A stretch of DNA of 64,000 nucleotides from Pseudolactococcus reticulitermitis (GTDB taxonomy: Bacteria > Bacillota > Bacilli > Lactobacillales > Streptococcaceae), in NCBI RefSeq assembly GCF_002260845.1, contig NZ_BEDT01000002.1, forward strand, positions 124,001 to 188,000, in the 5' to 3' direction. Below, piece by piece: positions 42,828-52,824 of the stretch; positions within the stretch are counted from its first letter, which is position 1; each line of letters begins with the position of its first letter. Under the pieces are notes generated by a model. It was not told the origin of the DNA. It saw only the letters and a program-made list of their open reading frames with translations, and ran no database searches. A program made the position numbers and the translations under genes.

Positions 42828-44393
42828 TTGTCCCATAATCCCAGTCTAGCTACTATGTCACTTAACCTAGAATTGTCATCTTGGGGAAGTCCAACACAGG
42901 CGGACTATCTGTTCAAAAGTAATAATGCTAAAGCCTTGTTAGCCAAGCTTGAGTTTAAAGACTTTGAAGCAAATGACGATTTTAAATTTAAACCGACTAA
43001 AGATTCGATTGGCGCAGTGCTTGCTAATAAAAAATTGAAAGTTGGTAAGGAAGATTATACTCTATTAGCCTTAGCTATTCGTGGTGGTGGTTATGAGTCT
43101 GAATGGGGGAGCAATCTCACACTAGGGACATCTGGACAACACCAAGGATTTGACACAGCAAGCCAAGATATTTTAACATTTTTAGATAGTTATATCATCA
43201 AGCACAAAATTCAAGGTAAAATCAAACTTTGGTTGACCGGTTACAGTCGCGCTGCTGCAACGGCAAATTTGGTGGCGGGTAGTTTGAACAATGGCAGAAC
43301 AATGCCACAAGTAACACTAAACCCTACGGATATGTATGCTTTTTGCTTCGAACCACCCGCAGGGACACTTGAAAGTTTTGAGGCTAAAAATGATAAACAT
43401 CATAATATTGTGAATATCGTGAATTTGAATGATATTGTGACAAAAGTTGCACCAAATAGTGAAAATTTTGAATTTGTAAGGTATGGCGAAGATACAACCT
43501 TACCGACAAAAGAGGATGTAGGAGATACACAGTATAATCTACTACGAGATAGAATGTTAAGAGAATTAGAACAGATAGAATCTCTTAACGATTATCTTTT
43601 GGATGAGTTTAAATGGAAAAAGATAAGTTTGATAGATAAGTCTATGATTGTTAATGATAATAGTAAAGATGATATTTTAAATGATTATTTAAAAACTTTT
43701 ATCAACACGTTTACAGCAGAAGAGCTGATGAATCGTGATTACTATGTTCGGCATCATCAGGAAGATTTACGTGAAATCATGGCTGCAGTATTAGGAGATG
43801 CTGCAAATAAAAAGATCGTTTATGGGAGGGAAGCATTCAAAATATTATTGGATTTAAAAAAGATTTCACCTCAGAATTTAATTTTAAAAAGGCCATTACT
43901 TCAAAAATTTGGTCAGCTTATTGGGCTTGATGATTTGACAGAATTAAATAGTAGTGCACTTGAACTTTTGCTAGATTTTATGATCAAACATCCTAATTTA
44001 ACCGTCACTCTATTTGAAAATCTTCAAATTATCGGTAATGCCCACCAACCTGAAATTTGTTTAGCTTGGTTACGGTCACAGGATAAAAATTATACAACCC
44101 CATTACCGTTATTGCAACATACAAGAGATAATAAGCAAGTAGAAAAAAACTATTATAAAACTAATGTTGTCGTTGATGGAGAAGAATATGGCAATATCTT
44201 AGGTGGAGGTGTGACAGCAGAAAATGAAAAAGCTGAATTGTATGCCATTCCATCTGAAAATGGTGGATTTGATGGTTGGATGAGAGATAATGAACTCATC
44301 TCTACAGATTTAGCATGTGATTATACAGTGACAGGTGAAGCTACCCTTGTAGCAAAAATTTCAGCAAGAGGTGACGATAATGCTGAAAAATAA
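42828..44393 (+). pseudogene. Lipase-like C-terminal part of the split vWA gene
   Basis: Open in the same frame as the vWA part from 42714; the first possible start is TTG 42828 with only a weak AAGGA upstream. About residues 75-150 form an alpha/beta-hydrolase core, with LWLTGYSRAAATANLVAGSL as the nucleophile elbow (GxSxA) and NIVNLNDIVTKVAP downstream, as in class 3 lipase or DUF2974-like proteins. The last ~60 residues (GGFDGWMRDNELIS...) are an InlB/Flg_new-type beta repeat. It is either a nonsense-mutated fragment or a weakly started second protein without signal peptide. Confidence 0.6.
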
Positions 44394-45474
44394 AAAAATA
44401 GTTATCGTCATGTTTGGAATTTTAGTTTTGAGTATCTATGGCATACAAAAAATGGATATCAACAGTAAATTGCCAATAAAGTCTCCACAAATTTTGAGGG
44501 ATTTAGCTTATGACTTTGATAAACGCCTAGGTTATACCATTTATATCCCAGAAAACGGAAAGCTAGAGCCTTATTATGTGTTGACCAAAAACTATTATAA
44601 ACAAGGCAATGTCCTTTTGATGCGGAAATATGTGCTAAATTCCGCCATTCCTTACAAACATGAACATAGCACTTCCTACTATGGCAATAGTCTACCAGAT
44701 AAATTTATGAATGAAGTCTTTATCAAAGAATTTCCTGAAAAATTGCAAGATGAAATACCAGTAACGTCTATCAATATTACAGATGAAAACTCTGTTATGT
44801 TTCGTAAACATGCAGAATTAATCAAAAGACAATTTTTCACTTTGCTTGAAAAAGAATTAGGTAAAGATTATCCTGTAACTAGTGATGAAATGAAAATAAA
44901 ATATTTTAGTGAAGACAGGCATATTCGTTCACTCGGAAAATTAAAAACAGGCGATATTGTCTCGTGGTGGCTAAGGGGTGTTGATTATCATAATCGAGAT
45001 AATTTTGCGGCGATTGCCAAGTATAATGGTTATATAGAATACGCAGAAGTCACGTCCCCAATCTATATCCGTCCTAGTTTTTGTCTATCTCCAGACACAA
45101 AAATAGCCAAAGAAAAAATAGCCGATAAAGAAATCTATGTTCTGAAAGACTTTCAAGATTTAAAGCTCAAACCGAATATTTTAGTTGAAAAAATTGGTCT
45201 AAAATACCCAAAATTACAGGAATATTATGTCAAATATGATTATGTTGGGATTGATGTCGAGATTAGTAATCCCCAATATGGCGCCTATCTAAGCGATAAT
45301 CCAGTCGTCCCACGTGGTAAGATGGTTGTTGTCCGTTCGTTGCCTTATTCAGATGGTCAATTTGAGGGGTGGTATAGTGGGGATAGGTTAATTTCACAAG
45401 AACCGATACTCACTTACCGAGTAGATAAAAATGAAACACTTATTGTAAAATTTTCCCATAAAATTTTACAATAA
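44380..45474 (+). CDS. Membrane-anchored DUF6273-like protein
   Basis: A 364-residue protein with an N-terminal signal anchor (KIVIVMFGILVLSIYGI), so most of it is outside the cell. The region around residues 175-225 (GDIVSWWLRGVDYHNRDNFAAI, then YIRPSFCL) has the WWLR ... RP pattern of DUF6273. The C-terminal DGQFEGWYSGDRLISQEP repeats the Flg_new-like domain at the end of the upstream protein, so the two are partners or paralogous in that part. ATG 44380 overlaps the upstream ORF; AGGTG site. Role unknown. Confidence 0.7.
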   Translation: MLKNKKIVIVMFGILVLSIYGIQKMDINSKLPIKSPQILRDLAYDFDKRLGYTIYIPENGKLEPYYVLTKNYYKQGNVLLMRKYVLNSAIPYKHEHSTSYYGNSLPDKFMNEVFIKEFPEKLQDEIPVTSINITDENSVMFRKHAELIKRQFFTLLEKELGKDYPVTSDEMKIKYFSEDRHIRSLGKLKTGDIVSWWLRGVDYHNRDNFAAIAKYNGYIEYAEVTSPIYIRPSFCLSPDTKIAKEKIADKEIYVLKDFQDLKLKPNILVEKIGLKYPKLQEYYVKYDYVGIDVEISNPQYGAYLSDNPVVPRGKMVVVRSLPYSDGQFEGWYSGDRLISQEPILTYRVDKNETLIVKFSHKILQ

Positions 45475-45500
45475 TTAGTTAAATTCAATCTCAATAGTAC

Positions 45501-45530
45501 TTTACATTATCTAAAAAACTATGATACAAT
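45501..45530 (+). promoter_or_regulatory. Promoter of lysine-riboswitch leader
   Basis: TTTACA (45501-45506), 18-base spacer, TACAAT (45525-45530) with TGA before it. Confidence 0.8.
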
Positions 45531-45539
45531 ATAAACTAT

Positions 45540-45762
45540 ATTAGAGGTTGCAGATACGAAAAATGATAGTCGAGTGGTGGACACGAGGACATTATCAGGC
45601 GGCGTAGATGCCGAAAGTCGGATTTCACCACAGAAATTTGGCTTGGGGCGTTGGGTTAAATCCCGCGAACTGTCTTTTGTCTATCCAGACAAGAGGTGAG
45701 CTAATCAAATGACAATTTGACTAACTTAACAGCCTTTAATTTAAAATAAAGGCTGTTTTTAT
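45540..45762 (+). promoter_or_regulatory. Lysine riboswitch (L box) of dapA
   Basis: The leader starts TTAGAGGTTGCAGAT and contains GGCGGC...GCCGAAAG, a GGTGG/CCACC-type long-range stem, and ends in AAGAGGTGAGCTA. These are the order and kind of conserved elements in lysine riboswitches. An intrinsic terminator AACAGCCTTTA / TAAAGGCTGTT plus T-run (45728-45760) follows. Lysine binding would stop transcription before dapA. The interval 45475-45829 has no gene. Confidence 0.8.
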
Positions 45763-45829
45763 ATTTTTGAAAACTCATCGACCGCAATCATCAGTAAGGT
45801 GCTTGCTTAATCAAAAGAAAAGAGTGCTT

Positions 45830-46735
45830 ATGTCATTAGAACAACTGAAAAATGCCCAAATTATCACGGCCCTAGTCACGCCATTTAAAGCGAACGGCGA
45901 TATTAACTTCGAGGCGTTGCCAAAGTTGATTGAACATTTGCTGGCGCATCACACGCAGGGGCTTGTTTTGGCAGGGACAACAGGGGAGTCTCCAACTTTA
46001 ACCCACGATGAGGAGTTAGAGCTTTTCAGAGTGGTACAAGAAATCGTGGCTGGACGTGTCCCCTTAATAGCCGGCATTGGTACCAATGATACACGAGATT
46101 CCGTGATTTTCACACAAGAAGTCGCAGCGTTTGGTGGCTTTGCGGCGGGTCTTGCGGTCGTGCCTTATTATAATAAACCTAGTCAAGAGGGGCTTTTTCA
46201 GCATTTTACAGCCATTGCTGACGCTTCGGATTTGCCAATTGTGCTTTACAATGTGCCTGGTCGCACGGTCGCTCAGTTGACCCCTGAAACCAGCTTACGA
46301 TTGGCGCAACACCCCAATATCATTGCCATCAAGGAGTGCACGGGCGTTGAAAACCTGACCTATCTGATCGAACAGGCGCCTGATGATTTTCTTATTTACA
46401 CAGGTGAAGATGGGCTCGCTTTTCATGCCAAGGCTCTGGGTGCACATGGTGTCATCTCAGTCGCGGCGCATACCAATGGCGATGACTTTTATGAGATGTT
46501 TGAACAGCTAGAAAACGGTGAACTTAAAGCCGCAGCACGCGTGCAACGTCAACTCTTACCCAAAATCGATGCTTTGTTTTCATTACCAAGCCCGGCCCCA
46601 GTCAAAGCTGTGCTCAATCATCAGGGCTTTGAAGTTGGACCTTTAAGATTGCCACTTGTGGCAGCAACACTTGAGGAAGCCAAGGCCATTATCCGAGTGA
46701 TTGAAAATGGTTCGGATAATTTCGGTGGTAAGTAA
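45830..46735 (+). CDS. dapA: 4-hydroxy-tetrahydrodipicolinate synthase
   Basis: A 301-residue TIM-barrel aldolase-type enzyme, first step of the diaminopimelate/lysine branch. GTTGESPTL is at about residues 47-55, Tyr140 in YNVPGRT, and Schiff-base Lys168 in AIKECTG. Start placed at ATG 45830 ([10 protein letters not shown]), where homologues begin; the frame is open from 45767 but that part overlaps the riboswitch terminator. Ribosome site is weak (AAGAG). Controlled by the lysine riboswitch. Confidence 0.95.
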   Translation: MSLEQLKNAQIITALVTPFKANGDINFEALPKLIEHLLAHHTQGLVLAGTTGESPTLTHDEELELFRVVQEIVAGRVPLIAGIGTNDTRDSVIFTQEVAAFGGFAAGLAVVPYYNKPSQEGLFQHFTAIADASDLPIVLYNVPGRTVAQLTPETSLRLAQHPNIIAIKECTGVENLTYLIEQAPDDFLIYTGEDGLAFHAKALGAHGVISVAAHTNGDDFYEMFEQLENGELKAAARVQRQLLPKIDALFSLPSPAPVKAVLNHQGFEVGPLRLPLVAATLEEAKAIIRVIENGSDNFGGK

Positions 46736-46761
46736 GGTTTGATATAAGCCCCAATAAATGG

Positions 46762-46821
46762 TACACTTATAATAGTGTAACTGTACAAGATAAGTCGGAG
46801 CTGCACGGTTTCGACTTTTGA
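46762..46821 (+). promoter_or_regulatory. rnjB promoter flanked by inverted repeat, with leader hairpin
   Basis: TACACT-TATAAT-AGTGTA (46762-46779): the -10 box 46768-46773 sits exactly in the middle of a 6-bp inverted repeat. A hairpin AAGTCG ... CGACTTTT follows (46792-46821) before the coding region. No good -35. Confidence 0.55.
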
Positions 46822-46858
46822 TTTACAAAAATATCAATTTATTGGAGAAAAAAGATTT

Positions 46859-48577
46859 ATGAGTAAGATAAAAATTGCTGCGCTAGGTGGCGTGCGTGAG
46901 TTTGGCAAAAATATGTATGTCGTTGAAGTTGACGATGTGATTTTTGTGTTGGATGCAGGCTTGAAATACCCAGAAACTGAGATGTTAGGGGTGGATTTTG
47001 TCATTCCTGACTTGAGTTATTTGGTGGAAAATGCCGATCGCGTGGCGGGTGTGTTTTTGACACACGGTCACCCAGATTCTATCGGAGCTTTGCCTTATCT
47101 GGTGTCTGAAGTGCCCGTGCCTGTTTTTGGTAGCCAATTAACGATTGAACTGGCTAAAATCGGCGTGAAAAACTTTGACGGCAGCAAGAAATTTGATGAT
47201 TTCCATGTGGTTGACGAGTCGACTGAAATTGATTTTGGCACAGCTGTGATTTCATTCTTTGCGACGACGCATACCATTCCAGAAAGCTTGGGGATTGTTG
47301 TTGGTACACAAGACGGTAATATCGTCTATACTGGCGATTTCAAATTTGACCCAGCCGTTGGCGAGGGCTATAAAACGAATATCGGTCGCTTAGCTGAGAT
47401 TGGGTCTCAAGGTGTCTTGGCATTGCTCAGTGAGTCGGCTAATGCCTTGACCAATCTCCAACCAGCCAGTGAGTCAGAAATCGCTGATAAGATTTTTGAT
47501 ACCATTGCTGACTGGGAAGGGCGCGTGATTATCGCCTCTGTTGCGGGCAACTTAGCACGGATTCAACAAGTCATCGACAGTGCCATTAAAGTCGGGCGTC
47601 ACATCGCTTTCACTGGTCATGATATGGACAGAATCGTGAAGACAGCCAGCGATTTGGGTAAGTTGCGCATCGATGATGCAGAAATGATCATCAATCCTAA
47701 AGATATTAACCAATATGCAGATCGCGAGATTTTGATTTTGGAAACAGGTCGCATGGGCGAGCCGCTTAAAACCCTGGGCGACATGGCGACCGGTCGTCAC
47801 CGTGCCGTTAAAATCAAAGATGGCGATTTGGTCTACACGGTCACAAGCCCAACGATTTCTTACGAAACGATGGTCGCTAAAACCGAAAATATCGTCTACC
47901 GCGCCGGCGGTATCATGAAGATGCTCTCAAGCGATTTGATCGTTTCAGGCCACGCCAATTCCCGTGATTTACAGTTCTTGCTAGATATCCTTCAGCCTAA
48001 AAACTTGATGCCGGTTCAAGGTGAATACCGCGAATTGCAGGCGCACGCCGAGCGTGCCATGGAAGTGGGGATTTTACCAGAAAATATCTTCCTAGCAAAA
48101 CGTGGGGAAGTTGTCACATTTGATGCGACTGGTAATTTTGAACCCAATGGTGTGATTGCGGCTGAAAACGTGATGATTGACGGCTCTGGTGTTGGCGATA
48201 TTGGGAATATCGTCTTAAGAGACCGTAAAATTTTGAGTGAAGATGGTATCTTCATCGCTGTCATCACCATCTCTAAACATGAGAAAAAAATCATCAGTAA
48301 GACAAAAGTTCACACACGCGGTTTTGTCTACGTGAAAAATTCACGTAATCTGATGAAAGAAGCAGCGGTTAAAGTAGACGAAAAAGTCAAGACTTACTTG
48401 GCTGGTGCTAACTTTGATTGGGCAGAAATCAAATCTGAAATCCGCGATACGCTTGGTAAATTCTTATATGACCAAACCAAACGCCGACCAGTTGTTTTAC
48501 CAGTCGTGATGGAAGTCCGTCAAAATGATTTCCGCCAAAAACGCCATGGTAAAAACAAGAAAAAAGTTGAAAAATAA
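46859..48577 (+). CDS. rnjB: Ribonuclease J2
   Basis: A 572-residue beta-lactamase/beta-CASP ribonuclease. The metal motif reads HGHPDS (69-74) where active RNase J1 has HxHxDH; replacement of the last histidine is typical of the J2 paralogue, which mainly supports J1 in the J1/J2 complex. The beta-CASP domain spans about 200-420 (SGHANSRDLQFLL; MPVQGEYRELQAHAERA). A basic C-terminus (RQKRHGKNKKKVEK) follows. AGGAG-like TTGGAGA upstream. Full length. Confidence 0.92.
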   Translation: MSKIKIAALGGVREFGKNMYVVEVDDVIFVLDAGLKYPETEMLGVDFVIPDLSYLVENADRVAGVFLTHGHPDSIGALPYLVSEVPVPVFGSQLTIELAKIGVKNFDGSKKFDDFHVVDESTEIDFGTAVISFFATTHTIPESLGIVVGTQDGNIVYTGDFKFDPAVGEGYKTNIGRLAEIGSQGVLALLSESANALTNLQPASESEIADKIFDTIADWEGRVIIASVAGNLARIQQVIDSAIKVGRHIAFTGHDMDRIVKTASDLGKLRIDDAEMIINPKDINQYADREILILETGRMGEPLKTLGDMATGRHRAVKIKDGDLVYTVTSPTISYETMVAKTENIVYRAGGIMKMLSSDLIVSGHANSRDLQFLLDILQPKNLMPVQGEYRELQAHAERAMEVGILPENIFLAKRGEVVTFDATGNFEPNGVIAAENVMIDGSGVGDIGNIVLRDRKILSEDGIFIAVITISKHEKKIISKTKVHTRGFVYVKNSRNLMKEAAVKVDEKVKTYLAGANFDWAEIKSEIRDTLGKFLYDQTKRRPVVLPVVMEVRQNDFRQKRHGKNKKKVEK

Positions 48578-48657
48578 TAGACAAAATCTCTGAGTGATCA
48601 GGGATTTTTATATCATGGAAATTTTCTGAAATTTAGGCATAGCCAAACCACAAAAAA

Positions 48658-48812
48658 TTTGATATAATAATGACAATCAACAACAGAAATAGGTGCCATC
48701 CCTTTCGAGTGTAATGGTCTAGCCAATAAACCTTTAATTCGTCCAGAGAGACGGCAAGGCAAAATGACTGTTTTTTATCATTTCCCTGCCTATACTGGTA
48801 GGGATTTTTTGT
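48658..48812 (+). promoter_or_regulatory. PyrR attenuator 1 (before pyrR)
   Basis: Extended -10 TGATATAAT (TATAAT about 48662-48667) starts the leader. CCTTTAA then a stem with loop CCAGAGAG (48743-48750) and AAGG form the PyrR-binding hairpin. The terminator TCCCTGCC / GGTAGGGA with T-run is at about 48782-48812. PyrR with UMP stabilises the binding hairpin and favours termination. No gene in 48578-48831. Confidence 0.85.
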
Positions 48813-48831
48813 TGAAAATATGGGAGAGATT

Positions 48832-49356
48832 ATGTCAAAAACAAAAGAAATCATTGATGAAGTCACGATGAAACGTGCGATTACACGGATTACTTACGAA
48901 ATTATCGAACGCAATAAAGAGCTGGATAAATTGGTTATCGTCGGGATTAAAACGCGCGGTGTCTATATTGCACAACGGATTCAAGAGCGTTTAAAACAGT
49001 TAGAAAACATTGATATTCCGCTTGGCGAATTGGACACCAAACCCTTTCGTGATGACAAAAAAACAGAAGAAAATACAACAGAAATCCCTGTTTCAATCAC
49101 GGATCGTGAAATCATCTTAGTCGATGATGTTTTATATACCGGTCGGACAATCCGTGCTGCGATTGACGGACTTGTTGCGCTTGGTCGCCCATCAAAAGTG
49201 AGCTTGGCTGTCCTTGTCGACCGTGGGCACCGTGAGCTGCCAATTCGTGCCGATTATGTCGGTAAAAATATCCCAACAGCACGTGATGAAGCAATTATTG
49301 TTCATGTTTCTGAGATTGACGCTGCCGATAGCATTTTGATTAAGAAAGAGGACTAA
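48832..49356 (+). CDS. pyrR: Pyrimidine operon regulator / uracil phosphoribosyltransferase
   Basis: A 174-residue bifunctional PyrR. The PRPP motif is [14 protein letters not shown], the RNA-binding surface includes basic segments around [12 protein letters not shown], and [28 protein letters not shown] is family-typical. Start 48832 chosen for GGGAGA 5 bases upstream; ATG 48820 would add four residues. It binds the three leader hairpins seen before pyrR, pyrB and pyrK. Confidence 0.96.
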   Translation: MSKTKEIIDEVTMKRAITRITYEIIERNKELDKLVIVGIKTRGVYIAQRIQERLKQLENIDIPLGELDTKPFRDDKKTEENTTEIPVSITDREIILVDDVLYTGRTIRAAIDGLVALGRPSKVSLAVLVDRGHRELPIRADYVGKNIPTARDEAIIVHVSEIDAADSILIKKED

Positions 49357-50637
49357 ATGACTGCCAATAAAAATGACGTGATTTACGATGTCCACGATAA
49401 ACCGCCAGTTGGTATGTGGATAGGTCTGTCTTTCCAACATCTCTTTGCCATGTTTGGGGCAACCGTTTTAGTGCCGATTTTGGTCGGTATTGATCCAGCC
49501 ATCGCCCTCTTTTCAAGTGGTCTGGGCACACTAGCACACTTAACTGTCACCAAGCATAAAATTCCAGCCTACATGGGCTCAAGTTTTGCCTACATTCTCG
49601 CCATGCAAAGCCTGATGAAATCTGACGGGATTGCGGCGGTCGCGCAGGGGGCAGTAGTTGGTGGCTTTGTCTACCTCCTCGTTGCCTTGATTGTCAAATT
49701 TGTCGGCAAAGGTTGGATTGATAAAGTCCTACCGCCGATTGTCGTTGGCCCTATCGTCATGGTGATTGGGCTGAGCCTTGCAGGGACTGCCGTCAATGAC
49801 GCTATGAACAAAAATGGCGCCTACAACTTGACTTTTCTGATGATTGCCCTCGTGACCCTCTTTTCGGTGCTCGCTTTTAACATGTTTGGCAAGGGTTTGG
49901 TGAGCCTGATTCCGATTTTGCTCGGCATCATCGTTGGCTACGTTTTTACCCTCATCGTTCAAAAAATCACGGGCACGACGATTATTTCATTTGATGAAAT
50001 TGCTAAAAGTGCTTGGTTGGACGTGCCCAAGTTCGATATCATGTTTGTCGATTATCACTTCAAACTTTACCCGTCAGCGATTTTGACCATGGCACCGATT
50101 GCCTTTGTGACCATGACCGAACATTTCGGTCATCTCATGGTGCTGAACTCTTTAACTGGGAATGATTACTTTAAAGACCCGGGATTGGAACGCACCTTAA
50201 CAGGTGATGGGATTGCGCAGATGATTGCCGGATTCTTTGGTGCACCGCCCGTGACTTCTTATGGGGAAAATATCGGCGTGATGGCGATTACCAAAATTCA
50301 TTCGGTTTATGTCATTGCTGGCGCCGCCTTCTTTGCAGTCGTCCTCAGCTTTGTTGGGAAAATCTCTGCGCTCATTCATTCTATTCCAACACCAGTTATT
50401 GGGGGTGTCTCAATCGCGCTCTTTGGTGTCATTGCGTCAAGTGGCTTGAAAATCTTGGTGGAGAATCAAGTAGACTTTGATGATAAACGTAATCTCCTGA
50501 TTGCCAGTGTAATCTTGGTTTCAGGTATTGGTGGCTTGACCTTGAATGTCGCGGGTATCTCCATTTCAGGTGTTGCCTTTTCGACCATTCTCGGTATTCT
50601 CATGCACTTAATTTTACCTCAGACTATTGAAAAGTGA
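49357..50637 (+). CDS. pyrP: Uracil permease
   Basis: A 426-residue NCS2-family transporter with about 12-14 hydrophobic segments. It starts with IYDVHDKPPVGMWIGLSFQHLFAMFG-type N-terminus, has TMTEHFGHLMVL (substrate/proton region) and GGAPPVTSYGENIG-like FFGAPPVTSYGENIG. It begins immediately after the pyrR stop, so the two are one operon. Imports uracil. Confidence 0.95.
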   Translation: MTANKNDVIYDVHDKPPVGMWIGLSFQHLFAMFGATVLVPILVGIDPAIALFSSGLGTLAHLTVTKHKIPAYMGSSFAYILAMQSLMKSDGIAAVAQGAVVGGFVYLLVALIVKFVGKGWIDKVLPPIVVGPIVMVIGLSLAGTAVNDAMNKNGAYNLTFLMIALVTLFSVLAFNMFGKGLVSLIPILLGIIVGYVFTLIVQKITGTTIISFDEIAKSAWLDVPKFDIMFVDYHFKLYPSAILTMAPIAFVTMTEHFGHLMVLNSLTGNDYFKDPGLERTLTGDGIAQMIAGFFGAPPVTSYGENIGVMAITKIHSVYVIAGAAFFAVVLSFVGKISALIHSIPTPVIGGVSIALFGVIASSGLKILVENQVDFDDKRNLLIASVILVSGIGGLTLNVAGISISGVAFSTILGILMHLILPQTIEK

Positions 50638-50777
50638 CTGAAAATTTGCTACAATAGTAGAAACGAATAAAAATCCTTTAACAACAGTCCCGTGAGGCTG
50701 TGAAGGTTGTCCACGAAAACGTCCGGCTTTTTGAGCACGGCGAAACTATGGCTGCCTTTAGGGTAGCCATTTTTTTG
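50627..50777 (+). promoter_or_regulatory. Promoter and PyrR attenuator 2 (before pyrB)
   Basis: Promoter TTGAAA (50627-50632), 17-base spacer, TACAAT (50650-50655, TGC before). The hairpin around AGTCCCGTGAGGCT (50686-50699) fits the PyrR-binding consensus, flanked by CCTTTAA and GAAGG. Terminator ATGGCTGCC / GGTAGCCAT plus seven T at 50748-50777. Confidence 0.88.
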
Positions 50778-50793
50778 TGAAAGGAATCTCATC

Positions 50794-51723
50794 TTGACAA
50801 TAACACCCGACGGTATCGTGTCCATCAAACACTTGACAAGCATGGCATTGCTCAGTAATGACGAAGTGTTGGGCTTAATCAAACGTGCCCAAGATTTCAA
50901 ATATCAACGGATTAAACCAGTCTTTAACCGCCAATTCTTTGTCGCCAACCTTTTCTTTGAAAACTCGACAAGAACGCACAAGTCCTTTGAAGTAGCAGAG
51001 AAAAAGTTGGGTTTAGATGTCATTGAATTTGAGGCGTCGACCAGCTCGGTTAAAAAAGGTGAGACCCTCTATGATACGGTCTTGACCATGAGCGCGATTG
51101 GCGTTGATGTCTGTGTCATTCGCCATACGGACGAAGATTACTATCAAGAATTGGTGGATAGCCGAACGATTCAAGCAGCCATTGTCAATGGTGGCGATGG
51201 TTCAGGGCAACATCCGAGCCAATCTTTGCTAGATTTGATGACGATTTATGAAGAATTTGGCACCTTTGACGGCTTGAAAATCATGATTGCGGGCGATATT
51301 ACCCATAGTCGGGTTGCCAAGTCAAATATGCAAATGCTGAAACGGTTGGGCGCAGCTATTTATTTCACAGGGCCTGAGAGCTGGTATGCAGACGAGTTTG
51401 ATGTCTATGGTCAATATGTCGGTTTGGACGATATGATTGACAGTGTCGATGTGCTGATGCTCCTTCGGGTGCAGCATGAGAGACATGAGTCTGGCGAAAC
51501 ATTTTCAAAAGAAGCTTACCATGCGCAATACGGTTTGACGCACGCGAGATACGCGCAGATGAAAGCGTCGGCGATTATCATGCACCCAGCGCCAGTTAAT
51601 CGTGGTGTGGAGATCGCAAGTGACTTAGTCGAAGCGCCAAAATCTCGCATTATCGCACAGATGACGAACGGAATGTTCATGCGGATGGCGATTTTGGAAG
51701 CGATACTCAACGGCAAGGCATAA
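50794..51723 (+). CDS. pyrB: Aspartate carbamoyltransferase
   Basis: The 309-residue catalytic chain making carbamoyl-aspartate. Carbamoyl-phosphate motif [10 protein letters not shown] (family STRTR/H type) at about residue 52; [15 protein letters not shown] and [11 protein letters not shown] are diagnostic. The start is TTG 50794 with GAAAGGA 8 bases upstream; the first residues [14 protein letters not shown] suit the family. No regulatory chain gene, as usual in Gram-positives. Confidence 0.96.
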   Translation: MTITPDGIVSIKHLTSMALLSNDEVLGLIKRAQDFKYQRIKPVFNRQFFVANLFFENSTRTHKSFEVAEKKLGLDVIEFEASTSSVKKGETLYDTVLTMSAIGVDVCVIRHTDEDYYQELVDSRTIQAAIVNGGDGSGQHPSQSLLDLMTIYEEFGTFDGLKIMIAGDITHSRVAKSNMQMLKRLGAAIYFTGPESWYADEFDVYGQYVGLDDMIDSVDVLMLLRVQHERHESGETFSKEAYHAQYGLTHARYAQMKASAIIMHPAPVNRGVEIASDLVEAPKSRIIAQMTNGMFMRMAILEAILNGKA

Positions 51724-51738
51724 AGAAAAGAGGAAAAC

Positions 51739-52821
51739 ATGAAACGACTTTTAGTTTTAGAAGATGGCACGATTTTTGAGGGGACAGCTTTCGGTGCAGA
51801 GATAGATGTGACGGGGGAAGTCGTTTTTTCTACGGGGATGACGGGGTATCAGGAATCGATTACTGACCAGTCCTATAACGGTCAAATTCTGACCTTTACC
51901 TATCCCTTGGTTGGCAACTATGGCATTAATCGGGATGATTATGAGTCTATTGTCCCGACTTGTAAAGGCGTTGTTGTCCGTGAAAATGCCCGTTTGGCGA
52001 GCAATTGGCGCAATCAAATGTCGCTGGATGAATTTCTACAACGTAAAAATATTCCGGGCATTTCTGGCATTGACACGCGTGCTTTGACACGAATTATCCG
52101 TCATCATGGGACGATGAAGGCAACCCTTACCAATGCAGGCGATGAGATTAAGCACGTCCAAGATCAACTGCGGGCAACGGTTTTACCGACCAATCAAGTT
52201 GAGCAAGTGTCAACGAGTACCGCATATCCAAGTCCGGGGACAGGTCGCAATATTGTCGTTGTCGATTTTGGACTCAAACATTCCATCTTGCGCGAGTTGT
52301 CAAAACGTGAGTGTAATCTGACGATTGTGCCACATACGATTACGGCTGAAGAAATCATTGATATGGATCCAGACGGCGTCATGTTGACCAATGGGCCTGG
52401 TGATCCGACAGATGTGCCCCAAGCTTTAGACATGATTCGTGGTATCCAAGAAAAATTCCCGATTTTTGGCATTTGTCTAGGACATCAACTCTTTGCCATG
52501 GCCAATGGTGCCACGACCAGTAAAATGAAATTTGGTCACCGGGGCTTCAACCATGCTGTTCGTGAAATTGCGACAGGCCGTGTTGATTTTACCAGTCAAA
52601 ATCATGGCTATGCTGTCGATGCGGAGTCGATTGACAAGACAGACCTGATGGTCACCCATATTGAAATCAACGACAAATCAGTCGAGGGGGTTCGGCACAA
52701 ATACTTGCCAGCTTTTTCAGTCCAATTTCACCCAGATGCTGCACCCGGTCCGCATGATGCAGATTATCTCTTTGATGAATTTATGGAAATGATTGATGCA
52801 ACTAAAGAAGGTCAAGAGTAG
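51739..52821 (+). CDS. carA: Carbamoyl-phosphate synthase small chain
   Basis: The 360-residue glutaminase subunit that supplies ammonia to CarB. N-terminal CPSase_sm domain ([38 protein letters not shown]), C-terminal class I amidotransferase with nucleophile Cys246 in GICLGHQ and HPDA near the end. The stop is only 3 bases before an abiH-type gene rather than carB. Under PyrR attenuator 2. Confidence 0.97.
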   Translation: MKRLLVLEDGTIFEGTAFGAEIDVTGEVVFSTGMTGYQESITDQSYNGQILTFTYPLVGNYGINRDDYESIVPTCKGVVVRENARLASNWRNQMSLDEFLQRKNIPGISGIDTRALTRIIRHHGTMKATLTNAGDEIKHVQDQLRATVLPTNQVEQVSTSTAYPSPGTGRNIVVVDFGLKHSILRELSKRECNLTIVPHTITAEEIIDMDPDGVMLTNGPGDPTDVPQALDMIRGIQEKFPIFGICLGHQLFAMANGATTSKMKFGHRGFNHAVREIATGRVDFTSQNHGYAVDAESIDKTDLMVTHIEINDKSVEGVRHKYLPAFSVQFHPDAAPGPHDADYLFDEFMEMIDATKEGQE

Positions 52822-52824
52822 TCT

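Noticed and set aside
48633-48866. 77-residue minus-strand ORF in front of pyrR
   Set aside because: It covers the PyrR attenuator and the 5' end of pyrR; it is RNA leader sequence.
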